64,000 bases of DNA from Bacillota bacterium (GTDB lineage: Bacteria; Bacillota; Clostridia; Peptostreptococcales; Anaerovoracaceae). Positions 26,081 through 35,974 of the stretch are shown one piece after another (the first letter of the stretch is position 1; every line of letters starts with the position of its first letter). The translations under genes and the position numbers were made by a program. The notes beneath the pieces are model-generated. The model ran no database searches and was not told where the DNA came from. It saw only the letters and a program-made list of their open reading frames with translations. The DNA lies in NCBI GenBank assembly GCA_022769485.1, contig JALEJU010000020.1:1-64000 (forward strand). The letters are read 5' to 3'.

Positions 26081-27913
26081 CTATTTTTTAATAATAGCCG
26101 CGAACTTACAAGCATCCATACAAGCTCCGCACTTGATGCACTTAGCCTGGTCGATGGTGTGCTTTTCTTTAACGTTGCCTGTGATCGCACCAACGGGGCA
26201 CTTCTTGGAGCAGAGAGTACAACCCTTACATGCGTCGGTGATTTCGTAGCTCAGCAGAGCCTGGCATACGCCTGCGGGGCACTTCTTGTCTACAACGTGA
26301 GCAACGTATTCATCTCTGAAGCGATTCATAGTGGACAGAACCGGGTTAGGAGCAGTCTGACCCAGACCGCACAGAGCTGTTGTCTTAATAGTCTGCGCCA
26401 ATTTTTCCAGAGTATTCAGGTCTTCCGGAGTACCTTTGCCGGCGGTGATCTTGTCTAAGATCTCCAGCATTCTCTTTGTACCTTCACGGCAGGGAGTACA
26501 TTTACCGCAGGATTCATCAACTGTGAAGTCCAGGAAGAAGCGGGCGATGTCAACCATGCAGTTGTCTTCGTCCATTACGATCATACCGCCGGAACCCATC
26601 ATGGAACCCAGGGCTACCAGGTTGTCAAAGTCGATGGGAGTATCCAGGTTTGCTGCTGTGATACAGCCGCCGGAGGGACCGCCGGTCTGAACAGCTTTAA
26701 ATTCTTTGCCGTTGGGGCAGCCGCCGCCTACATCGTAAATAACCTGTCTCAGAGTTACGCCCATGGGAACTTCTACCAGACCGGTGTTGTTGATCTTGCC
26801 GCCCAGTGCGAATACCTTGGTTCCGGGGGACTTTTCTGTACCGAAGCTTCTGAACCAGTCTGCACCCTTCAGGATAATCTGAGCAACGTTAGCCAGAGTT
26901 TCTACGTTGTTGATGCAGGACGGTTTACCCCACAGACCTTTGTTAGCCGGGAAAGGAGGCTTATTTCTGGACATACCGCGCTTACCTTCGATGGAAGCGA
27001 TCAGAGCTGTTTCTTCGCCGCATACGAATGCGCCTGCACCCAGTCTGATGTCAACGTCGAAGGAGAAGTCTGTTCCGAAGAGGTTGTCGCCCAAAACGCC
27101 CAGTTCTTTTGCCTGTGCGATAGCGATCTTCAGTCTCTGAACAGCGATGGGGTATTCAGCTCTTACATAGATGTAGCCCTTTGTAGCGCCGATAGCGTAG
27201 CCGCCGATAGCCATAGCTTCCAGTACAGCATGGGGGTCACCTTCCAGAACGGAACGATCCATGAATGCGCCCGGGTCACCTTCGTCAGCGTTACAGATGA
27301 TGTACTTCTGGTCAGCTTCGTTGGGTGCCGCAAAGCTCCACTTCAAACCGGTGAGGAAACCGCCGCCTCCTCTGCCTCTCAGACCGGCTTTCTTTACTGT
27401 ATCGATAACGTCGGCCGGAGTCATTTCGGTCAGAGCCTTAGCCAGAGCCTGATAACCGTTTCTTGCAATGTATTCGTTAATATCTTCGGGGTTGATCAGA
27501 CCGCAGTTCTGCAGAGCAACTCTCTTCTGCAGCTTGTAGAAGTCCAGCTCTTCCAAAGTTTTCAGCGAGCCGCCTACAGTGTATTCAGCAACGGGCTGTC
27601 CGCCGGCCAGGTGCTTTTCAACGATTTCAGCAGCCTTTTCCGGGTTTACATGGATATAAGTAACCTTTTTCTTACCGGGTTCGAAAACTTCTACGATCGG
27701 TTCATAGGTACACATACCGATACAACCGGTCTTAACAACGTTTACATTCAGACCCTTTGCTTCAACGCCTGCCTTCAGAGCGTCCAGAACCGGGCCTGCA
27801 CCGGCAGAGATACCGCAGGTAGCCATACCAACGGTGACTCTCATGCCTTCTTTAATTTCCACCAGATCGATGGATTTAGCCTGCATATCTTTCAATTCGT
27901 TCAAATTTTTCAT
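26081..27913 (-). CDS. hydB: Bifurcating hydrogenase subunit HydB (NuoF-like)
   Basis: A 610-residue flavoprotein. The N-terminal thioredoxin-like [2Fe-2S] domain (TCGISAGAG and CIGMCTYEP, residues about 30-80) is followed by the NuoF core with FMN/NADH motif GLRGRGGGGFLTG and NADEGDPGAFMDR, the [4Fe-4S] site ESCGKCTPCREGT, and C-terminal twin ferredoxin clusters (CKGCTLCSKKCP, CIKCGACMDAC). It binds NADH and is the flavin site of bifurcation in HydABC enzymes. The start at 27913 has GAGGTGG five bases upstream; a GTG three codons earlier overlaps that site. Lies between hydC and hydA. Confidence 0.94.
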   Translation of the reverse strand: MKNLNELKDMQAKSIDLVEIKEGMRVTVGMATCGISAGAGPVLDALKAGVEAKGLNVNVVKTGCIGMCTYEPIVEVFEPGKKKVTYIHVNPEKAAEIVEKHLAGGQPVAEYTVGGSLKTLEELDFYKLQKRVALQNCGLINPEDINEYIARNGYQALAKALTEMTPADVIDTVKKAGLRGRGGGGFLTGLKWSFAAPNEADQKYIICNADEGDPGAFMDRSVLEGDPHAVLEAMAIGGYAIGATKGYIYVRAEYPIAVQRLKIAIAQAKELGVLGDNLFGTDFSFDVDIRLGAGAFVCGEETALIASIEGKRGMSRNKPPFPANKGLWGKPSCINNVETLANVAQIILKGADWFRSFGTEKSPGTKVFALGGKINNTGLVEVPMGVTLRQVIYDVGGGCPNGKEFKAVQTGGPSGGCITAANLDTPIDFDNLVALGSMMGSGGMIVMDEDNCMVDIARFFLDFTVDESCGKCTPCREGTKRMLEILDKITAGKGTPEDLNTLEKLAQTIKTTALCGLGQTAPNPVLSTMNRFRDEYVAHVVDKKCPAGVCQALLSYEITDACKGCTLCSKKCPVGAITGNVKEKHTIDQAKCIKCGACMDACKFAAIIKK

Positions 27914-27924
27914 CTGCGCCACCT

Positions 27925-28440
27925 CTATCCTCTATATTTATTCAAGATTTCAGGAATTCCGCTGACGTCGTCCAGCTTAGCATAAACGTCGTCATCGATC
28001 ATCATAACGGGAGCCAGACCGCAGCAGCCCAGGCAGCGGGTAGCTTCCAGAGTGAAGATTCCGTCAGGAGTGGTGTCGCCTACAGCGATGTCCAGCTGCT
28101 TAGCAACTTCGTCGATAACAGCCTGAGCGCCTTTTACGTAGCAGGCAGTACCAAGGCAGATGCCGATCTTATGTTTCCCCTTCGGAGTCAAATTAAACTG
28201 GCTGTAGAAAGTGGATACGCCATAAATTTCAGCGATGGGTACGTTGATTTCATCAGAGATAAATTTCTGAACTTCCAGGGGCAGGTAGCCGAAAATGCGC
28301 TGTGCTTCCTGCAGTACGGACATTGTAACGCCCTGAGCTCCATTCAAAGAGTCAATGTACTCTTTGAGTTCAACGAATCTTTTGTCGTCTGCACTGATCT
28401 TGTTGCAGTTGCATTTGCAATCGTTTTGCATTTTTCTCAT
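27925..28440 (-). CDS. hydC: Bifurcating hydrogenase subunit HydC (NuoE-like)
   Basis: A 171-residue thioredoxin-fold [2Fe-2S] subunit. The cluster ligands are the four Cys in CLGTAC and CLGCC (about residues 95-140), with NuoE-typical GVSTFYSQFNL. The N-terminus carries an extra Cys-rich tract (NDCKCNCNK) not needed for the known cluster. First gene of hydCBA. Two possible ATGs (28440 and 28431) flank the optimal distance from AAGGAG (two and eleven bases), so the start is uncertain by three codons. A leader of about 235 nt precedes it. Confidence 0.93.
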   Translation of the reverse strand: MRKMQNDCKCNCNKISADDKRFVELKEYIDSLNGAQGVTMSVLQEAQRIFGYLPLEVQKFISDEINVPIAEIYGVSTFYSQFNLTPKGKHKIGICLGTACYVKGAQAVIDEVAKQLDIAVGDTTPDGIFTLEATRCLGCCGLAPVMMIDDDVYAKLDDVSGIPEILNKYRG

Positions 28441-28711
28441 CTCTCCTTACATTGTTCGTGATTGCTCTTCCCGATTGCCGTTTGATTCTTTTTCGGCGTC
28501 CTCCTGTTCAGGGGAACTTCATACCGCTTCCCTGGGGCAGAGTGTTCCCCGGTTTGGAAAATTTCCGCTTGACGCAGAAAAAGAACCTTCCGGCAGATAA
28601 AATCCGCAGTTACGAACTTTTGATGCGGATTTCCGGAAAGATAACTGATACACTCCTTATAATTTCGACATGCTTCGCAAGATTATAAGACAACTTAACT
28701 ATATCATCCAA
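28441..28711 (-). promoter_or_regulatory. Promoter and long leader of hydCBA
   Basis: On the minus strand, TTGGAT (28711-28706) and TATAAT (28687-28682) are 18 bases apart. Transcription would start near 28675, leaving about 235 nt before hydC. The leader contains a stem AAATCCGCA/TGCGGATTT (28632-28624 with 28608-28600) followed by TTATCT, and a second stem GGGGAAC/GTTCCCC (28550-28544 with 28517-28511). These could be attenuator-like. No classical Rex palindrome was identified. Confidence 0.5.
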
Positions 28712-28927
28712 TTTCTTTTCCTGCAATACTTTTCAGTGTTTTTGACGGAAATTTCACAAGTATTTTATGGGCGTATTTCCATCTGTTTGCAAGGGAGAAC
28801 CGGTTTTTTTTATCCGCCGGGTGAAAGCGGCCTGCTTTAAGCAGAGCATTCAGAAATATGAGAAAAATCATTCGTTTTTTCATACGGCGCATCGACAAAT
28901 TTTGACTTTGGAGGGGCGGCCAAAGGC

Positions 28928-28957
28928 TTGGACAGTTTTGGCCGCTTATGATAAAAT
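28928..28957 (+). promoter_or_regulatory. Candidate promoter for pcrA-ligA
   Basis: TTGGAC (28928-28933) and TAAAAT (28952-28957) are 18 bases apart, with the pcrA start 58 bases downstream. A possible stem GGCCAAA/TTTTGGCC overlaps the region. Confidence 0.5.
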
Positions 28958-29014
28958 AAAAAACAAAATCGGAAAAAGAAAAGCGTCTGTTTGCTTGAAA
29001 AAGGGGAAGAATTT

Positions 29015-31321
29015 ATGGACTATTTGGATAGATTAAACAAAGAACAGCGGGCTGCCGCTACGCATAAAGACGGGCCGCTTTTGATTCTGGCCGGAGCGGG
29101 GAGCGGAAAAACCAGCACTATGACCCACAGAATTGCCTGGCTGATTCGGGAATGCGGTGTGTCGCCCTACCATATCCTTGCGGTAACCTTTACGAATAAG
29201 GCGGCGCAGGAAATGCGGGACAGAATCGAGAATCTGGTGGGCTCCGACGTGCGGAAAATGTGGGTGGTGACATTTCATTCCGCCTGCCTGCGAATCCTGC
29301 GGACTTACGGAGAACGGCTGGGTTATGAGCGGGACTTTGTGGTTTACGATCCGGCAGATCAGAAAGTGGTCATGCGGAATGCGATAAAAGCGAAAAATAT
29401 TGATGAAAAAAAATATTCGGTGCAATACGTTCTTTCTATTATAAGTGCCTGCAAGGAGAAAGGGCAGAGCCCGGAGGCGTATCTGGAGATAGAAGGAGAA
29501 AATCCGAAAACGAAGACAATAGCAGAGCTGTACCGGGCGTATGAAAGCACCCTCCGCAAAAATAACGCTGTAGATTTCGACGATCTGCTCTGGAAAACCG
29601 TGAAGCTGCTGGAGCAGGACGGGGAGGTACTGGAGCGCTATAAAAAACGCTTCCAATATATTATGGTAGACGAATATCAGGATACAAATATGATGCAGTA
29701 TCGTTTTATAAAACTGCTGGCGGAAGGGCATAACAATATCTGCGTGGTGGGCGACGACGATCAGTGCATTTACCAGTGGAGGGGTGCGGATATTCGGAAT
29801 ATTCTGGAATTTGAGAAGGATTTCAAAGGCGCGAAACTTATTAAGCTGGAACAGAATTACCGCTCCGACGCCAATATTTTGGACGCGGCGCATTCGGTGA
29901 TTTCACATAATAAAGGAAGGAAGCCGAAAAAGCTCTGGACGCAGAGAGGGGCGGGAAACAAGATCAAGTATTACCGGGCTGACGACGATCGGGAGGAGGC
30001 TCGTTATACCGCAAGGGAGATCTGCCGGATTCATGACGGGGGAAAGAATTACTCGGATTTTGCTGTGCTTTACAGAACCAACAGTCAGTCCCGCCGCTTT
30101 GAAGAAGCCTTTACCGGGGCGGGAATTCCCTACCGGGTGCTGGGCGGCCTTCGATATTACGATCGGAAAGAAGTTAAGGATCTTGTGGCTTATATGCGGC
30201 TGGTGCTGAACCCTGCGGACGATCTGGCTCTGGAACGGGTTATCAACGAGCCGAAGCGCGGTGTGGGCGGCAAGACCATTGAAAAGCTGAAAAAACTGGC
30301 GGAAGTACGGGGCGAAAGTGTGTTTCAGGTCTTGTGTGACCGGGAAGTAACCGGCTCCCTTTCCGGCAAAGCGTCACAGAATCTGACAGCGCTGGCGGAA
30401 CTGATCGAAGAACTGTCCGAAGAAAAGGACAATCTGCGGATTTCGGACATCTGCGATGCGCTGCTGGTTCGCAGCGGGTATCTTCCTGCATTGCAGTCGC
30501 AGAACACCATAGAGGCCGAGAGTCGGATTGAGAATCTGATGGAATTTAAATCGGTGATATCCGATTATGAGAAGGAAGCGGAAGCCGTTTTGGAGCAGGG
30601 GACTTTTGATCCGGAATCGGGAGAGACCGAACCCGGCAGTTTAGGCGCATTCTTAGAAAAAATCGCTTTAATGGCAGATGTGGATAACCGGGATTCGGAG
30701 GAAAATGCCGTCATTCTGATGACTTTGCACAGCGCCAAAGGTCTGGAATTTCCCGTAGTGTTTATGGCGGGAATGGAGGACGGGCTGTTTCCCGGCTGGC
30801 GGGCTTTTGAAAAGGCCGACGGGCTGGAAGAGGAAAGGCGGCTTTGCTATGTGGGTATGACCCGGGCTAAGGAATTGCTGTATCTGACCGGCGCACGCAT
30901 GCGGACGCTGTACGGCAAGACGGATTATACCAGAGAATCTGTGTTTTTAAGGGAGATCGACGGAAAACTGCTGGATGGAGACGCGGTTTTTGAGGGACGG
31001 CGTTATGATAAGTATTCGGATTATACCCCCGCCGGCGGCACAGTGATGACCGGAAAAATCCGGGAGTTTACGGAGGAATCAGCGCGCGGGCCTTTCGGCG
31101 GAGGCGATCTGAAAAGATACGATGCGGGAAGAGCCGCCAGAGAGACTGCGGCGAGAACAACAGCGGCGGGAATAGAACTGAAGCCGGGGGATCGGGTTAG
31201 ACACGGAAAGTTCGGCGAAGGTATGGTGATCGAAGCGGATGCGAAAACCGCTTCGGTGGCCTTTGACACGGCAGGTGTGAAAAAACTGGCGCTGCATGTG
31301 GCGCCGTTGAAAAAGTTATAA
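29015..31321 (+). CDS. pcrA: ATP-dependent DNA helicase PcrA/UvrD
   Basis: A 768-residue superfamily 1A 3'-5' helicase for repair and replication restart. Motif I is AGAGSGKTSTM (about residues 26-36), Ia TFTNKAAQEM, II VDEYQDTN, III GDDDQCIYQWRGA, IV QNYRSD, V LMTLHSAKGLEF and VI EEERRLCYVGMTRA. The C-terminus has the PcrA Tudor-like end (GDRVRHGKFGEGMV). The start at 29015 follows AAGGGGAAG; the upstream TTG frame is not needed. ligA follows 24 bases later, a pairing common in Bacillota. Confidence 0.95.
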   Translation: MDYLDRLNKEQRAAATHKDGPLLILAGAGSGKTSTMTHRIAWLIRECGVSPYHILAVTFTNKAAQEMRDRIENLVGSDVRKMWVVTFHSACLRILRTYGERLGYERDFVVYDPADQKVVMRNAIKAKNIDEKKYSVQYVLSIISACKEKGQSPEAYLEIEGENPKTKTIAELYRAYESTLRKNNAVDFDDLLWKTVKLLEQDGEVLERYKKRFQYIMVDEYQDTNMMQYRFIKLLAEGHNNICVVGDDDQCIYQWRGADIRNILEFEKDFKGAKLIKLEQNYRSDANILDAAHSVISHNKGRKPKKLWTQRGAGNKIKYYRADDDREEARYTAREICRIHDGGKNYSDFAVLYRTNSQSRRFEEAFTGAGIPYRVLGGLRYYDRKEVKDLVAYMRLVLNPADDLALERVINEPKRGVGGKTIEKLKKLAEVRGESVFQVLCDREVTGSLSGKASQNLTALAELIEELSEEKDNLRISDICDALLVRSGYLPALQSQNTIEAESRIENLMEFKSVISDYEKEAEAVLEQGTFDPESGETEPGSLGAFLEKIALMADVDNRDSEENAVILMTLHSAKGLEFPVVFMAGMEDGLFPGWRAFEKADGLEEERRLCYVGMTRAKELLYLTGARMRTLYGKTDYTRESVFLREIDGKLLDGDAVFEGRRYDKYSDYTPAGGTVMTGKIREFTEESARGPFGGGDLKRYDAGRAARETAARTTAAGIELKPGDRVRHGKFGEGMVIEADAKTASVAFDTAGVKKLALHVAPLKKL

Positions 31322-33358
<2,037 letters not shown>

Positions 33359-33510
33359 TCCTGTTCTTCAAAACTCTTTTTGTATTACGGGGTTACAGCC
33401 GCACCTGCGCATACACCTCTGTGCAGGCGCAGCGGAAAAAAGGAGCAGATCGAAAAGAAAGGGCTTTTTTCTCTGTTTCGCACGTAGACGAAAATTATGC
33501 AGGATAAAAA

Positions 33511-33546
33511 GATTCGGCTTCAATTCCCGGAAGCCGGATTTTTTAT
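33511..33546 (+). terminator. Terminator in the ligA to NuoE-like spacer
   Basis: TTCGGCTTC pairs with GGAAGCCGGA around AATTCC, followed by TTTTTT. The spacer from 33359 to 33681 otherwise holds a GC-rich inverted segment near 33399-33431 and the promoter below. Confidence 0.75.
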
Positions 33547-33570
33547 GCTTCGTATGTGGTCGGATGCACA

Positions 33571-33599
33571 TTGCAATTTCGCTTTCTTTTTGCTATAAT
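33571..33599 (+). promoter_or_regulatory. Promoter of the second NuoEF-like operon
   Basis: TTGCAA (33571-33576) and TATAAT (33594-33599) are 17 bases apart. The leader is about 75 nt. Confidence 0.75.
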
Positions 33600-33681
33600 A
33601 AATAGCTATATTAAGAAGGAATAGGGCTGTTTTTTTCGCCGGAACCGGGCGGAAAGATGTGCATGATAGGAGGAATGCAGA

Positions 33682-34200
33682 ATGAGCTGCAAAGAAAGCT
33701 GCTGCTGCAAAAAAGAGGACGCGTTTCCGGAATTGATTTCGGTTTTGCAGAATTACGGGAGTGTTCCGGGAAGTTTAATTACGATTTTGCAGAAGACGCA
33801 GGAAATCTACGGCTATTTATCCGTGGGCGCGATCGAGTATATTGCTGAAAAAACGGGAATCAAACCGGCAGATATTTACGGCGTCGCTACGTTTTATACA
33901 CAGTTCCGGTTAAAACCCATCGGCAAACATCTGATCATGCTGTGCAAAGGCACGGCATGCCATGTAAACGGGGCAGATCAGATCGAAGAGGCCATAACCG
34001 AGGAATTGGGGATCGGAGACGGAGAAACTACCGGGGACGGGCTGTTTACGCTGAATAACGTGGCTTGTCTGGGTTGCTGCAGCTTGGCGCCGGTTATGAT
34101 GGTGCGCACAGGCGAAGAAAGCGAGACCTACGGCAATTTGACCAAGGATTCCGTAAAGGAAGCGCTTCGGAAGATCAAGGCAGAAGAGGAGGCGAAGTAA
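33682..34200 (+). CDS. NuoE/HydC-like [2Fe-2S] subunit
   Basis: A 172-residue paralogue of HydC with the same ligand pattern, CKGTAC and CLGCC, and GVATFYTQFRL. The N-terminus again has an extra Cys tract (MSCKESCCCKKED). It passes electrons between the flavin subunit and the rest of the complex. Good AGGAGG precedes the ATG. The next gene starts immediately after its stop (taaATG). It belongs to a complex distinct from the hydCBA hydrogenase 5 kb away on the other strand. Confidence 0.9.
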   Translation: MSCKESCCCKKEDAFPELISVLQNYGSVPGSLITILQKTQEIYGYLSVGAIEYIAEKTGIKPADIYGVATFYTQFRLKPIGKHLIMLCKGTACHVNGADQIEEAITEELGIGDGETTGDGLFTLNNVACLGCCSLAPVMMVRTGEESETYGNLTKDSVKEALRKIKAEEEAK

Positions 34201-35958
34201 ATGAAGGTCGTAGTAGGACAGGGAAGCTGCGGAATCGCTACCGGAGCAAAAAAAACTGCGGCGGAATTTGAACGCCTTATAAAGAAAAAGAACCTTTCGG
34301 GTATATCCGTGGATAAGACCGGATGCATCGGCACCTGTTATCTGGAACCTATCGTGGATGTTTACAGCGATGACGGAGACCTGCAGGCCCGATATGTGAA
34401 AGTGCAGCCGGATAAAGTCGAAACAATTGTAAACCGGCATTTACAGAACGGCGAAATTGTTTCGGAATATGAAATTTCAGAAAGTGACCGGGAGTTTCTG
34501 TCAAAACAGAAACGCATCGTGCTGCGGAACTGCGGTGTGATCAATCCGGAGCGGATCGAGGAATATATGGCTGCGGGCGGTTATCAGGCGCTGAAAAAAG
34601 TCGTAACGTCTATGACGCCGGAGCAGGTGATCGAAGAAATGAAAGAGTCCGGGCTGCGGGGCAGAGGCGGAGCCGGATTTCCCACATGGTTTAAATGGAA
34701 TGCGGCGAAAGAATCGCCGGATGAAGAGGGAAAATACATGTGCTGCAATGCGGACGAGGGAGATCCGGGCGCGTTTATGGATCGGTCTGTGTTGGAAGGC
34801 GACCCTCATTCTTTGATCGAGGGTATGATCATCGGCGGATATGCAATCGGCGCTTCCGAAGGCGTGATTTATGTACGGGCAGAATACCCTCTGGCGATTG
34901 AGCGGCTGGAACTGGCGATCCGGCAGGCGGAAGAACACGGCTTTCTGGGAGACCGGCTTTTCGGAACGGATTACAGTTACCATCTTCGGATCAAGGCCGG
35001 TGCAGGTGCTTTCGTATGCGGAGAAGAGACCGCTCTCATTGCTTCCCTGGAGGGGCAGCGGGGTATGCCCCGGCTGAAACCGCCTTTCCCCGCGCAGAAA
35101 GGCTACTGGGGAAAACCTACGAACATCAATAATGTAGAAACCTTTGCCAATGTACCCTGGATTTTAGAACACGGCGGAGCGGCTTTCGGCGCCATGGGCA
35201 CGGAACAGAGCAAAGGGACAAAGGTATTTGCTCTGGCAGGGAAAATCAAAAGAGGCGGACTGGCGGAAGTACCCATGGGGCTTCCTCTCCGGGATGTGAT
35301 CTTCGGAATCGGAGACGGGATCAAGGACGGACGCCGGTTTAAAGCCGTGCAGATGGGTGGCCCTTCCGGGGGCTGTATTCCTGCGGAATTGGCCGATACG
35401 CCTGTTGATTATGAAAATATAAACAAGACCGGAGCAATCGTAGGCTCCGGCGGTATGATCGTTATGGACGAAACCACCTGCATGGTGGATATGGCTCGGT
35501 ATTTCCTGGATTTTACCCGGAAAGAATCCTGCGGAAAGTGCAATTACTGTCGGGTGGGAACGAAACGGATGCTGGAAATTCTGGAGCGGATTACGGAAGG
35601 AAAGGGCAGAGACGGCGATATTGAATTGCTGGAAGAGCTGGCTTTAAAGATCAAAGAAGGATCTCTGTGCGGCCTGGGGCAGACAGCGCCCAATCCGGTG
35701 CTGACTACTTTGAAATACTTTCGGAATGAATACGAAGATCATATTTATAAAAAGAAATGTACCGCAAAATCATGCTCTGCACTTTTGACGTTTGTTATTA
35801 CCGACGCCTGCAAAGGCTGCACCCTGTGTGCGAAAAAATGTCCTGTGGGTGCGATTACAGGCGGCGTGAAAGAGAAGCATGTCATTGACACGGAGAAATG
35901 CATCAAGTGCGGAAAATGCGAAGAAAGCTGTAAATTCGGCGCGATTTTAAAGGAATAG
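34201..35958 (+). CDS. NuoF/HydB-like NADH- and flavin-binding subunit
   Basis: A 585-residue paralogue of HydB with the same order: thioredoxin-like [2Fe-2S] domain (SCGIATGA, CIGTCYLEP), NADH/FMN core (GLRGRGGAGFPTW, NADEGDPGAFMDR), the [4Fe-4S] site ESCGKCNYCRVGT, and C-terminal twin [4Fe-4S] clusters (CKGCTLCAKKCP, CIKCGKCEESC). The full cofactor set of the bifurcating BC module is retained. Partner of the adjacent NuoE-like protein and the large fusion subunit that starts 17 bases downstream. Confidence 0.92.
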   Translation: MKVVVGQGSCGIATGAKKTAAEFERLIKKKNLSGISVDKTGCIGTCYLEPIVDVYSDDGDLQARYVKVQPDKVETIVNRHLQNGEIVSEYEISESDREFLSKQKRIVLRNCGVINPERIEEYMAAGGYQALKKVVTSMTPEQVIEEMKESGLRGRGGAGFPTWFKWNAAKESPDEEGKYMCCNADEGDPGAFMDRSVLEGDPHSLIEGMIIGGYAIGASEGVIYVRAEYPLAIERLELAIRQAEEHGFLGDRLFGTDYSYHLRIKAGAGAFVCGEETALIASLEGQRGMPRLKPPFPAQKGYWGKPTNINNVETFANVPWILEHGGAAFGAMGTEQSKGTKVFALAGKIKRGGLAEVPMGLPLRDVIFGIGDGIKDGRRFKAVQMGGPSGGCIPAELADTPVDYENINKTGAIVGSGGMIVMDETTCMVDMARYFLDFTRKESCGKCNYCRVGTKRMLEILERITEGKGRDGDIELLEELALKIKEGSLCGLGQTAPNPVLTTLKYFRNEYEDHIYKKKCTAKSCSALLTFVITDACKGCTLCAKKCPVGAITGGVKEKHVIDTEKCIKCGKCEESCKFGAILKE

Positions 35959-35974
35959 GAGAGGGGTGAAACGG

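Noticed and set aside
24326-27985. Long plus-strand open frames of up to 343 codons opposite hydA and hydB
   Set aside because: They lie entirely antisense to genes with full cofactor motifs. Strong codon bias in hydA and hydB removes stop codons from the opposite strand. No motifs or ribosome binding sites support them.
29033-29893. Minus-strand frame of 286 codons inside pcrA
   Set aside because: Antisense to the helicase motifs of PcrA and without a ribosome binding site or family resemblance.
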